DNA of 13,090 nucleotides from CAZRIT01 sp964600225 (GTDB lineage: Bacteria; Bacillota; Clostridia; Christensenellales; CAG-138). The notes below the pieces were generated by a model. The model searched no databases. It saw only the letters and a program-made list of their open reading frames with translations, and had not been told where the DNA came from. The DNA is taken from contig CAZRIT010000055.1 in assembly GCA_964600225.1 (NCBI GenBank), positions 1 through 13,090 on the forward strand. The letters are read 5' to 3'. The position numbers and the translations under genes were made by a program. Shown here piece after piece: positions 1 through 6,608 of the stretch (position 1 is its first letter; each line of letters starts with the position of its first letter).

Positions 1-503
1 ATCAGCGCTTCCTCCGCGTTGGGATCGGTGCTGTTAACCACCAAAAGCAGCGGCGATTTGACCGCGGGAACACGCTCGAGCAGCAGCAATGCAAGCGTGA
101 CCACAACCGTCAGCAGCAGAGCTGTTTTGAACTGTCCCGTGCCGCAGATGATGCCCGTGCTGATCGACCAGAACAGAAACAGCAGGTCGAACGGATCCTT
201 GACGACGTTACGGAAGCGGATAATGGACAGCGCGCCGACCATGCCCAGTGAAACAAACGCGTTGGTTTGCATGGACAGCACCATGCCCGCCGTGATGATG
301 GACATGACCGCCATGGTGCGGTTGAAGTTTTTGTTGTAGAAGCCCGTCTTGTTGCACATGCGGTAAAAGAAATAGATATAACAGCCAAAGGCAAAGGCAA
401 CCAGCAGCGCAAGGCAGATTGCGCTCGTTTTGAGCTCCGAATCCAACAATTCGTTGGACAGCATGTTGAGGATTTCCGTAATAAATTTTTTGATTTTATC
501 CAT
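1..503 (-). CDS. DUF4956 family membrane protein (partial, C-terminus outside window)
   Basis: Reading the minus strand from ATG at 503 gives an uninterrupted frame of 167 codons to the window edge, beginning MDKIKKFITEILNML. Hydrophobic segments lie near residues 27-47 and 65-90 and again near 125-145. A conserved-looking block around residues 85-110 (LGMVGALSIIRFRNVVKDP) matches what I recall of DUF4956, a membrane family of unknown biochemical role commonly encoded beside VTC-domain and CotH genes. The start is supported by a GGAGGGA ribosome binding site (507-513) four bases upstream. Only 11 bases separate it from the stop of the VTC gene, so it is the third gene of that operon. The family call comes from remembered sequence character plus context; the missing C-terminus cannot be assessed. 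Confidence 0.85.
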   Translation of the reverse strand, partial: MDKIKKFITEILNMLSNELLDSELKTSAICLALLVAFAFGCYIYFFYRMCNKTGFYNKNFNRTMAVMSIITAGMVLSMQTNAFVSLGMVGALSIIRFRNVVKDPFDLLFLFWSISTGIICGTGQFKTALLLTVVVTLALLLLERVPAVKSPLLLVVNSTDPNAEEAL

Positions 504-514
504 GATTCCCTCCG

Positions 515-1219
515 TTATAGCATCGGCCACTGCCGAGACATGGCGTATTTGGAAAACGTGCACTGGGTCAAGGTGCCGATTTCCATGATTTGCAACAGGT
601 GTTCGGGGATGAATTGGTCGTATTTGACCTCCAGAATGTGCCGCCCATGCGGCAGCAGCGGCGTCAGCGCCAGCGCGGGGTTTAGAAACGCGGCGGTGTT
701 ATCCGAAAACGCAATATTGCGGTCGAACGTCACGCGCACGTTGCCTGCGCGTTCGGTATATGCCGTGCGCAGATAGTCCACGACGATGCGCGGCTTGAGA
801 AAATGCGTTTGCTGCTCGATAAACAGCCGCCGCATCAGGCTTGGCGCGTGGATATCGAGCGGCAGGGTGCCGCCGTCAATCAGCGCTTGACAGGCTTCCC
901 GCGTGAGCGGAAAGCTTTCCTTGCGTGAAAGGCCGTGCAGCTTGTATTTGGCCTCCATGTGCAGCGTGCGGTCGGTGCGTCCATAGCAGCGTATGCGGAA
1001 TTTTACCCGCTCATTGAGCCCGATGAGGTTCGATTTGAGATAGTGGTCGCTCAGATCGTCAAAGTACAGGGAGCGTACATAGTACCCCTCGGCCCGATCC
1101 TGATGCTTGTCCCGCCGCATAAGCGGCGCAATGCGCGCCTCCAAAATGGCCAACTGCCCTTGCGTGCAGTAGTACTTCAATTCGTGGCGGTATTGGTGGT
1201 TATCCGTTGCTGCCGTCAT
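515..1219 (-). CDS. VTC-domain polyphosphate polymerase-like protein
   Basis: A 234-residue protein of the VTC/polyphosphate polymerase domain family (triphosphate-tunnel fold), related to the catalytic part of yeast Vtc4. Visible signatures in order are RHELKYY (residues 11-17), YYVRSLYFDD (46-55), the basic strand RVKFRIRCYG (71-80), MEAKYKLHGLSRKESFPL (88-105), KPRIVVDYLR (142-151), VRVTFDR (161-167) and ILEVKYDQFIP (195-205). Together these supply the alternating Arg/Lys and Glu residues expected to line the tunnel and bind phosphate and metal. No membrane segment is visible, so it is probably cytoplasmic or held at the membrane by the DUF4956 partner (inference). The ATG at 1219 shares one base with the CotH stop (TGATG), which implies translational coupling and argues against the longer frame that begins inside CotH. 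Polymerase activity in bacterial members of this operon type is not assured. Confidence 0.9.
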   Translation of the reverse strand: MTAATDNHQYRHELKYYCTQGQLAILEARIAPLMRRDKHQDRAEGYYVRSLYFDDLSDHYLKSNLIGLNERVKFRIRCYGRTDRTLHMEAKYKLHGLSRKESFPLTREACQALIDGGTLPLDIHAPSLMRRLFIEQQTHFLKPRIVVDYLRTAYTERAGNVRVTFDRNIAFSDNTAAFLNPALALTPLLPHGRHILEVKYDQFIPEHLLQIMEIGTLTQCTFSKYAMSRQWPML

Positions 1220-2850
1220 CAGGCCAAACCTCCGTAATATTCGTCCAGATAGGCAAGCCTTTGCCGCATGTACGAAAGCATCGGCGTCAGATCCGCGTTG
1301 TTGCCGCTTTCGGGCCATGCAAGGCTGTCGCGGGCAAACGCGCCGCTTTGCACGACACCATCCGTTGCCGCCTGTAAACGGCTTAGAATCTCCGCATCGG
1401 AAAACAGCGTCTTGCGCAGTGCCTGCCAGCGTGTTTTGAGTAGGGGCAGCACCGTTTCGGGATCGTATTCCATCAGGGCTTCCATCTCGTTGCGGATATA
1501 GAGCGTGCGAACGTTATCAAGATGCGCGGCGGCGTCCGCCGATGCGGTATCACTCGGCCCGAAGCTCAGGTTCAAATCCCATGGCATGACAACCCAATCA
1601 AACGTGCCGTCGGCTTGTCGGATGCCAATGACATAGATGTTTTTCAGCATGGAATCCGTGTTGCCCGTCGCGTTGATGAACAGGCTCAGGTCGATGAGCG
1701 CATTCAGGTCGATGCGCGTATACAGTTCCTCCAAGCGGTCGCCCCAGCGGTACAGTACGAACGCATCGTGATAATCCATGACAGATTGATATTGTGCATC
1801 CGAAACCTTTGTCTGCGGCCAGTGGAACGTGCCCAGCCGATACAGCATTTCCTCGAAGGGGTAAGCTTGCTCCTCCAAGATCCGTTTGGCCTCGGCATAG
1901 CCGTAGTAGGGCTTGTAAAGATAATCGCTCGCTTCGCTGATTCCCGTGCTCTTGCGGCCGACCGTCTCCATCAGGCAGTAGACGCCTTGATAGGCGTTGT
2001 CGATCACGAGCTCCGCGTATTCGGCATGCGTGCTTTGTATATATGCGGGCGATGCGGCCGCAAGGCAGAGATCGTTCCACAAATCGTTGGCAACCTTGTC
2101 GCGGTTCTTCTGCGTATCTGCGTACATGGAATTGAGAATCCAGTCATCGTCGGTGCGCATGCCCAGCAGGGAGAGGTGGTTGGTTTTGCCGTCCGCGGTG
2201 GTCAACGACAGCCGATAGGAGGACTTTGGCCAGGAGTAGCTGGTATGCCCGCGCACATGGAAGGTGACGTTGGAGGTTTGAACCCGATAGGCGTCGCCGC
2301 CCGCCGCGGGGTCGAACACCTGTATCGTGCCGACATACGGGTTGGCGTGAATCAGATACCCGTTGTCGGGCAGGGTCGAAACAGAGATCATCGGCATACC
2401 CGTCAGCACGACGCCTGCCTTGCAGTATTGCTTGCCGCGGCAGATCAGCAGCTCAAAGCGATGTCCCTGCTCGATGGCGCGCTGCTTATCCGCTCGGCGT
2501 GCGTCGTCGGGCAGCAGGATGTCCGCATGCGCCAGTGACCACGAAAGCGTGCCGTCCCGGGCGGATGTTTCCAACGATTGCGGGATATAGAACGTTGCCG
2601 AGGCCGCGTCAAAGGGCGCAGCCACGCCGTTGATTTGCAGCGTGCCAAAGTTGTCTGCATCGTATGCGGTTTCCTCGCGGTTACTCAGGAAGGCTTTTGC
2701 CGCCTCCGCATCGACTACGCGGAGTGTATCGGATTGGGATTCGGGGCGCAGCGCAGCGTATATAAAAGAAGTTAGGCAGGTAATGGCTGCCAAACAGAAC
2801 AGGATGCGTTTTGTTGTGGCGCGCGTGAGCCGATTCATCGGCCCAAACAT
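1219..2850 (-). CDS. CotH kinase family protein, membrane-anchored
   Basis: A 543-residue protein. A basic N-terminus followed by a hydrophobic stretch (about residues 15-34) is a signal anchor or uncleaved signal peptide, so the body is extracytoplasmic. The CotH domain runs from about residue 195 to 480: RGHTSYSWPKSSYRLSL (200-216) matches the family's RG..S..PKKSY block, followed by DDWILNSMYAD (235-245), NRDKVANDLW (249-258), YQGVYCLMETVGR (287-299), DYLYKPYYG (309-317) and the metal-binding-like MPWDLNLSFG (422-431). CotH proteins are atypical kinases; spore-coat CotH phosphorylates coat proteins, but in this CotH/VTC/DUF4956 arrangement the substrate is unknown. It is first in the operon behind a consensus promoter. 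No clear ribosome binding site precedes the ATG at 2850; the in-frame ATG at 2838 (residue 5) is an equally plausible start. The 190 residues before the CotH core were not recognised. Confidence 0.9.
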   Translation of the reverse strand: MFGPMNRLTRATTKRILFCLAAITCLTSFIYAALRPESQSDTLRVVDAEAAKAFLSNREETAYDADNFGTLQINGVAAPFDAASATFYIPQSLETSARDGTLSWSLAHADILLPDDARRADKQRAIEQGHRFELLICRGKQYCKAGVVLTGMPMISVSTLPDNGYLIHANPYVGTIQVFDPAAGGDAYRVQTSNVTFHVRGHTSYSWPKSSYRLSLTTADGKTNHLSLLGMRTDDDWILNSMYADTQKNRDKVANDLWNDLCLAAASPAYIQSTHAEYAELVIDNAYQGVYCLMETVGRKSTGISEASDYLYKPYYGYAEAKRILEEQAYPFEEMLYRLGTFHWPQTKVSDAQYQSVMDYHDAFVLYRWGDRLEELYTRIDLNALIDLSLFINATGNTDSMLKNIYVIGIRQADGTFDWVVMPWDLNLSFGPSDTASADAAAHLDNVRTLYIRNEMEALMEYDPETVLPLLKTRWQALRKTLFSDAEILSRLQAATDGVVQSGAFARDSLAWPESGNNADLTPMLSYMRQRLAYLDEYYGGLA

Positions 2851-2881
2851 GCCGCATAATTAATTACAGCATGAGAAATGC

Positions 2882-2891
2882 GGGGGGGGGG
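2882..2891. repeat. G10 homopolymer (C10 in the cotH-type leader)
   Basis: Ten consecutive Gs on the plus strand, which are ten Cs in the leader transcript of the CotH operon, beginning about 31 bases upstream of the CotH start. A mononucleotide run of this length is prone to slippage, so it could vary between cells or be miscounted by sequencing. Confidence 0.9.
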
Positions 2892-2959
2892 TGTCCTGTT
2901 TCCTTTTGCGGATTGCGGGAATATGTCGGTTGCCTGCTTCACAAGTTCTCCCGTGATGG

Positions 2960-3011
2960 ATGCATGGCATATTCTGTAATCAATGGTCCAAATTGCCATC
3001 ATACCATGCAT
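2960..3011 (-). promoter_or_regulatory. Inverted repeat in the leader of the CotH operon
   Basis: The 8-base arms ATGCATGG (2960-2967) and CCATGCAT (3004-3011) are perfectly complementary and enclose 36 bases. They lie just downstream of the expected transcription start of the minus-strand promoter, so they could form the basal stem of a structured 5' leader or an operator. Further down the leader, CGGGA and TCCCG can also pair. I compared the leader with the motifs of common riboswitch classes I know and could not assign one. Confidence 0.4.
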
Positions 3012-3026
3012 GATAGTGTTATTCGA

Positions 3027-3055
3027 ATTATAATACCGCACAAGCCCGCTGTCAA
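3027..3055 (-). promoter_or_regulatory. Consensus sigma-70/SigA promoter of the CotH-VTC-DUF4956 operon
   Basis: On the minus strand the -35 box TTGACA (3055-3050) and -10 box TATAAT (3032-3027) are both perfect matches to consensus and are separated by exactly 17 bases. Transcription should start near 3020, leaving a leader of about 170 nt before the CotH start. No alternative gene lies between. A promoter this strong usually implies negative control by a repressor or by leader structure (inference). Confidence 0.88.
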
Positions 3056-3148
3056 GGCAAGAGGAATACCGGATTGTTTTGCCGTATGGTGGGTGGCAAG
3101 CGCCAACTCCTGCAAGAGCGCGTTTCACACCGATTTCGCGTTCCGAGG

Positions 3149-3177
3149 TTGTGCGGCGGATCGAAAACCGATATAAT
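3149..3177 (+). promoter_or_regulatory. SigA-type promoter of the DUF1538-PII operon
   Basis: TTGTGC (3149-3154), a 17-base spacer and a perfect TATAAT (3172-3177) face the DUF1538 gene. The -35 box matches consensus at three of six positions. Transcription would start near 3184, giving a leader of about 86 nt. This promoter and the minus-strand CotH promoter are divergent with about 95 bases between their -35 boxes; that stretch holds no gene that I can see. Confidence 0.7.
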
Positions 3178-3221
3178 GGAATAAATCGTCCAACGCATCC
3201 AAGTATCGAATATCGTAGTCC

Positions 3222-3243
3222 TTGCAAACAACCGTATTTGCAA
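3222..3243 (+). promoter_or_regulatory. TTGCAAA/TTTGCAA inverted repeat in the DUF1538 leader
   Basis: Perfect 7-base arms, TTGCAAA (3222-3228) and TTTGCAA (3237-3243), with an 8-base loop. They sit between the transcription start and the ribosome binding site, eleven bases before GGAGGG. This could be an operator for a dimeric regulator or a leader hairpin that affects translation. AT-rich arms without a following T run make a terminator unlikely. Confidence 0.4.
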
Positions 3244-3253
3244 TCAACGGAAA

Positions 3254-3259
3254 GGAGGG
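3254..3259 (+). promoter_or_regulatory. Ribosome binding site that decides the GTG start of the DUF1538 gene
   Basis: AAAGGAGGG ends 10 bases before GTG at 3270. No ATG in the correct frame lies near it, so this site selects the GTG codon as the start over the upstream TTG at 3222, which has no ribosome binding site and would add 16 unrelated residues. Confidence 0.8.
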
Positions 3260-3269
3260 AGACGTATCG

Positions 3270-4797
3270 GTGAAGCTGTCTCATAACACCATTTTGCTGG
3301 AAAAACTCAGTGAAGCGCTCAAATCCGTATTGCCCGTGGCGATCATTCTCTTTTTGCTCTGCTTTAGCATTGTGCCTGTGCCCAACAGCATATTGATGTC
3401 CTTTGTCGTGGGAACCATACTGCTCATCGTTGGCATGGGGCTGTTTACGCTGGGTACCGACCTTGCCATGACGCCCATCGGCGAGCATGTGGGCTCCGCG
3501 GTTTCGCGTTCCCGCAAGCTTTGGAAAATCATTGCCGTAAGCTTACTGGTAGGGGTCATGATTACCATATCGGAGCCCGATTTGCATGTTCTGGCGCAGC
3601 AGGTGCCCAACATCCCAAACGGCGTAATCATCGGGGCCGTATCGGCGGGCGTGGGGATATTCCTGGTGCTGGCGATGCTGCGCATATTCCTGCGCGTGCC
3701 GTTGAGATATCTGCTTATCGGCTTCTATTTGATTGTGTTTGTGCTGGCGGGGTTTGTGCCGCGCGAATACCTCTCCACGGCGTTCGACTCGGGCGGTGTG
3801 ACCACGGGCCCCATGACCGTGCCGTTTATCATGGCGCTGGGCGTGGGCGTTGCCAGGAGCCGCAGCGATGAAAACGCGCAGGAGGACAGCTTTGGCCTGG
3901 TCGCGCTGTGTTCGGTCGGCCCGATACTGGCCGTGCTGCTGCTGGGCATTCTCACTCCCGGCAAAAGCGGGGCGTATGTGCCCGTGACCGTGCCCGATAT
4001 CGAAAANNNNNNNNNNGCGGCTGTTTTCCGCCGCGTTTCCAACCTATTTTCGGGATGTGGCGCTGGCGCTGCTGCCGATTGCGGCATTTTTCGGCGTCTT
4101 TCAGGCGGTGAAGCTGCGCATCCGTAAAACCGAGCTGATGCGCATCGGCGTTGGCATCATATATACCTATCTGGGCCTGGTGTGCTTTTTGACGGGCGCC
4201 AACGTGGGCTTTATGCCCTTGGGCAACTATGTGGGGCAATTGATCGGCAGCCTCGAGCAGCGGTGGATCATCATCCCCATCGGCATGGTGATCGGCTACT
4301 TCATCGTATCCGCGGAGCCTGCCGTGCATGTACTTAACAAGCAGGTGGAGGAGATGACCTCGGGCGCCATCCCACACCGCGCCATGGGCCTGAGCCTGTC
4401 GGTGGGCGTGGCGGTATCGGTGGGGCTTGCGATGATGCGCGTGCTGACGGGCCTGCCGATTATGTTTTTGCTGATTCCCGGCTATGCCATTGCGCTGCTG
4501 CTCAGCTTTTTTGTGCCGCCCATATTTACGTCCATTGCGTTTGACTCGGGCGGCGTGGCGTCGGGGCCGATGACGGCAACCTTCCTGCTGCCGCTGGCGA
4601 TGGGGCTGTGCACGGCCGTTGGCGGCAACGTGGCCGAGGATGCGTTCGGCGTGGTGGCCATGGTGGCCATGACGCCGCTGATTACCATCCAGATTATGGG
4701 GCTGATATTCAAGCTACGCTCCCAAAAGACCGTGGCCGCAGCCGCGCAGCCCGTGTCGGAGGAGCAGATTATCACCTTCGAGGAGGAAGAAACATGA
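3270..4797 (+). CDS. DUF1538 family membrane protein with two homologous halves (interrupted by assembly gap)
   Basis: A polytopic membrane protein read in two frames on either side of the N run: 3270-4006, then from about 4018 to the TGA at 4795-4797. Both halves carry the same landmarks. The first has LVGVMITISEPDLHVLAQQV, then a segment containing FDSGGVTTGPM, then DSFGLVALCSVGP. The second has YFIVSAEPAVHVLNKQV, FDSGGVASGPM and DAFGVVAMVAMTP. This duplication is characteristic of DUF1538 proteins (PF07556); their substrate is not established. Each half has roughly five to six hydrophobic segments. The paired glycine-rich FDSGGV..GPM loops suggest a pseudo-symmetric channel or transporter (inference). 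The frame change coincides with the N run, so it is an assembly artefact and not a genetic frameshift; a true gap length divisible by three would restore one reading frame. Its stop overlaps the start of the PII-like gene (ATGA), so the two are co-translated. Confidence 0.9.
4007..4016. other. Assembly gap of ten Ns
   Basis: Ten unknown bases between the two halves of the DUF1538 coding region. The reading frame differs by one on the two sides, so the printed length is a placeholder. The missing stretch falls in the linker between the repeats (after VPDIE, before RLFSAAFPTYF) and is probably short. Confidence 0.98.
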
Positions 4798-5480
4798 ATA
4801 CTTTCCGATGGCTCCTGGTTGTCGCCCGCCGCGACCAGAGCGAGGCGTATATCGATTTTCTCAGAAAGCACGGCGCGGGCATGGTGTTTGGCAGCCTGTG
4901 CCGGGGTGCGGCAAAGGAAAAGACGCTGGACCTGCTGGGTCTGGAGGAGAAGGAGAAGGTGCTGCTGTCCACCATGGTCTCGCGGCAGAGCGCGCGCACG
5001 CTGATGCGGCGGCTGGTGAGCGAAATGCGCATCGATGCGCCCAACAGCGGGATAGCGCTGACGGTAAACGTCAACGGCGTCAGCGGCACCTCGGCGCTGC
5101 ACTATCTGTGCGGCGACCGTTTGATTCAGGAAGGAGAGGTGAACGGCATGAAGGAGTATCCGTATTCTTTGATTATTGCAATTGCGGACAAGGGGCACTC
5201 GGGGCTGGTGCTGGAGGCGGCGGGCTCTGTGGAAGCGTTCGGCGGCACGCTCATCTACGCCAAGGAGATCGGCACAAGCACGTCGACCAAGTTCTTTGGC
5301 GTTTCCATCGCCGAGGAAAAGGAGCACATCTATCTGGTGGTGCCGCATACAAAGCGCGACGCTGTGCTCAAGGCTATTATGGAGCAGGCGGGCGTGCGAT
5401 CACCCGCGCATGCCGTGGCCTTTTCGCTGCCTGTGGACAGCGCGGTCGGGCTGACCGTGCCGATGGAGGAGGACGAGTAA
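4794..5480 (+). CDS. Double PII-like (GlnB-superfamily) regulatory protein
   Basis: A 228-residue soluble protein starting at ATG 4794, which overlaps the DUF1538 stop. The C-terminal half (about residues 119-228) resembles a PII protein: strand SLIIAIADKG, helix, GGTLIYAKEIGTSTSTKFFG (about 150-169), then EEKEHIYLVVPHTKRDAVLKAI, and a final LPVDSAVGL strand. The N-terminal half (1-110) has the same order in divergent form: FRWLLVVARRDQSEAYIDFLRKHGAG, then EEKEKVLLSTMVSRQSARTLMRRL. Classical PII proteins are about 110 residues and bind ATP/ADP and 2-oxoglutarate to control transporters such as AmtB; the doubled length suggests a fused tandem. The context predicts that it binds or gates the DUF1538 protein (inference). 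The PII uridylylation-type T-loop tyrosine is not evident. The ligand is unknown. Confidence 0.85.
   Translation: MNTFRWLLVVARRDQSEAYIDFLRKHGAGMVFGSLCRGAAKEKTLDLLGLEEKEKVLLSTMVSRQSARTLMRRLVSEMRIDAPNSGIALTVNVNGVSGTSALHYLCGDRLIQEGEVNGMKEYPYSLIIAIADKGHSGLVLEAAGSVEAFGGTLIYAKEIGTSTSTKFFGVSIAEEKEHIYLVVPHTKRDAVLKAIMEQAGVRSPAHAVAFSLPVDSAVGLTVPMEEDE
5131..5150 (+). promoter_or_regulatory. Internal ribosome binding site and ATG between the two PII-like halves
   Basis: AAGGAGAGG (5131-5139) is followed by ATG at 5148, in frame with the gene, exactly at the boundary between the N-terminal and C-terminal PII-like modules (Met119). Spacing is suitable for initiation, so a free C-terminal module of 110 residues, the size of a normal PII subunit, could be made from the same mRNA. 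Confidence 0.5.
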
Positions 5481-5512
5481 GGCGCTTGCGGCCATGATTG
5501 CAAGGGTAGAAT

Positions 5513-5547
5513 AGCAAACAAGCCGCCTGTCAGGCGGCTTGTTTGCT
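5513..5547. terminator. Bidirectional terminator hairpin between convergent operons
   Basis: Perfect 17-base arms AGCAAACAAGCCGCCTG (5513-5529) and CAGGCGGCTTGTTTGCT (5531-5547). The functional core is the GC-rich stem GCCGCC/GGCGGC, with an A-rich flank on one side and TTGTTT on the other, so it has the form of an intrinsic terminator in both directions. It lies 32 bases after the PII-like stop (plus strand) and 31 bases after the propeller lipoprotein stop (minus strand). There is no long uninterrupted T run, so efficiency is uncertain. Confidence 0.85.
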
Positions 5548-5578
5548 GGTTATCACGAAAGCAAGAGCGCGTTTTTCC

Positions 5579-6598
5579 TTACAGTTCGCCTGAAACAAGG
5601 ATGCGGGAACCCATATCCTCCGCCGTTGCGCCCGTTTGATAGCTTTGGTCGGCAATGTAGAGCTTGTTGCCGATCAGGAACGCCTGGGAGTAGTGGTCGT
5701 GATCCGCAACATCGCCGCCCACGGTGGCGACAAGGCTGTAATCGGAGAGCTTGTAGATGTTGACGACCGAGTTTGCGCCCTGATAGGTGGAAACGACCAT
5801 GTAGCCATCGGAAATGGAGATGCCATACGCCTCGGGGCAGTCAATGACCTTTTCGAACTTGCTGCCATCGCTGCTGAACTTGGCAACAGAATCCGCCTTT
5901 GCGCCCTGCGCCAGCTTCATGGTGAGGTAAAGGCTGCCATCGGGGCCAATAGCGATATAGTTGGCGTCCGCCTCCGCCACGCCGGTTGCATTGGGCAGGC
6001 TTACAACACCGTCCACGCCGAAATCGGTGTTGATTACGGGCGCAGCGGGATCGGTCACATCATAGCAATAGATGCGGTTTGCGCCGTAATTGGTAATGAA
6101 ATAGGCGTAATACTTGTCGCCGTTTTTATAGACTGCAATGCCGTTGGCGCCGCTGTCCACAACGCCCAGCTCCACCTGCGTCTCGGAAACGGGGGTGCCG
6201 TCGCTGTCGTTGAGGATGGCGAGAGTGACATAGGAAGTCGCGTTGTAGGTAATCGTAGCGTAGACATACCCCCTGTCGTCCGTGGCAAGGCCCTTGGCGT
6301 ATTCCTTCCAATCCTCAACGCTGCCGTCATGATATATCCACTTTTCTTCGCCGCTGGCAACGTCGATTCTGCGCACACCGTTGGCGGTGAGCAGAATGTG
6401 CCCTGTGTAAAGGCTTGTCCCGTCCTGCGAGACCGCCATGCCTCTAAGAGACTTCATCGGTGCGTCAAATACTTTGTAGTCGGTGAAGGTCACGCCTTCA
6501 AAGTTCAGTTCCTTGGCAGCTTCGGGTTTCTGTCCGCAGGCAGCCATGCTAAAAAGCATTGCCATGCAGAGGAGCAGCGCGATCATTGTTTTTTTCAT
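5579..6598 (-). CDS. Beta-propeller lipoprotein
   Basis: A 339-residue secreted lipoprotein. The signal peptide MKKTMIALLLCMAMLFSMAAC ends in a lipobox with Cys21 as the lipidation site. The body has about six repeats of a propeller-blade pattern (G-hydrophobic-A/S, acidic-G turn, then a Y-rich strand): GMAVSQDGTSLYTG near 53, GLATDDRGYVYAT near 103, GIAVYKNGDKYYAY near 153, IAIGPDGSLYLTM near 215, GISISDGYMVVSTY near 259 and FLIGNKLYIADQ near 307. This resembles NHL/WD40/YVTN-like propellers; no catalytic motif is visible, so a ligand- or protein-binding role is likely (inference). ATG at 6598 is chosen because AGGAGA (6605-6610) is correctly spaced for it; the ATG at 6604 is too close. The gene follows the solute-binding fusion by 10 bases and is last in the operon. 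Confidence 0.85.
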   Translation of the reverse strand: MKKTMIALLLCMAMLFSMAACGQKPEAAKELNFEGVTFTDYKVFDAPMKSLRGMAVSQDGTSLYTGHILLTANGVRRIDVASGEEKWIYHDGSVEDWKEYAKGLATDDRGYVYATITYNATSYVTLAILNDSDGTPVSETQVELGVVDSGANGIAVYKNGDKYYAYFITNYGANRIYCYDVTDPAAPVINTDFGVDGVVSLPNATGVAEADANYIAIGPDGSLYLTMKLAQGAKADSVAKFSSDGSKFEKVIDCPEAYGISISDGYMVVSTYQGANSVVNIYKLSDYSLVATVGGDVADHDHYSQAFLIGNKLYIADQSYQTGATAEDMGSRILVSGEL

Positions 6599-6608
6599 GT
6601 TCATTCTC

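Noticed and set aside
1522..2538. 338-residue plus-strand reading frame opposite the CotH gene
   Set aside because: It is antisense to the CotH core with its conserved motifs; long antisense frames are common at this base composition.
2875..2960. Resemblance of GGGAGAAC...ACCGAC...GCAAAAGG in the CotH leader to a glycine riboswitch
   Set aside because: Only scattered strings match; the conserved GGAGAG core and ACCGAAGGGGCAA order are absent and the operon has no link to glycine.
2835..3488. 217-residue minus-strand reading frame across the CotH leader and the start of the DUF1538 gene
   Set aside because: It spans the consensus promoter and runs antisense to a clear membrane protein; its composition is low-complexity polar and resembles no family.
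3800..4560. FDSGGV sequences as a DNA repeat
   Set aside because: The similarity lies in the protein halves of the DUF1538 duplication; the DNA of the two copies is too diverged to be a nucleotide repeat element.
4057..4797. A separate gene beginning at ATG 4057
   Set aside because: The same frame is coding upstream of this ATG to the N run and completes the second DUF1538 repeat, so it is the continuation of one gene.
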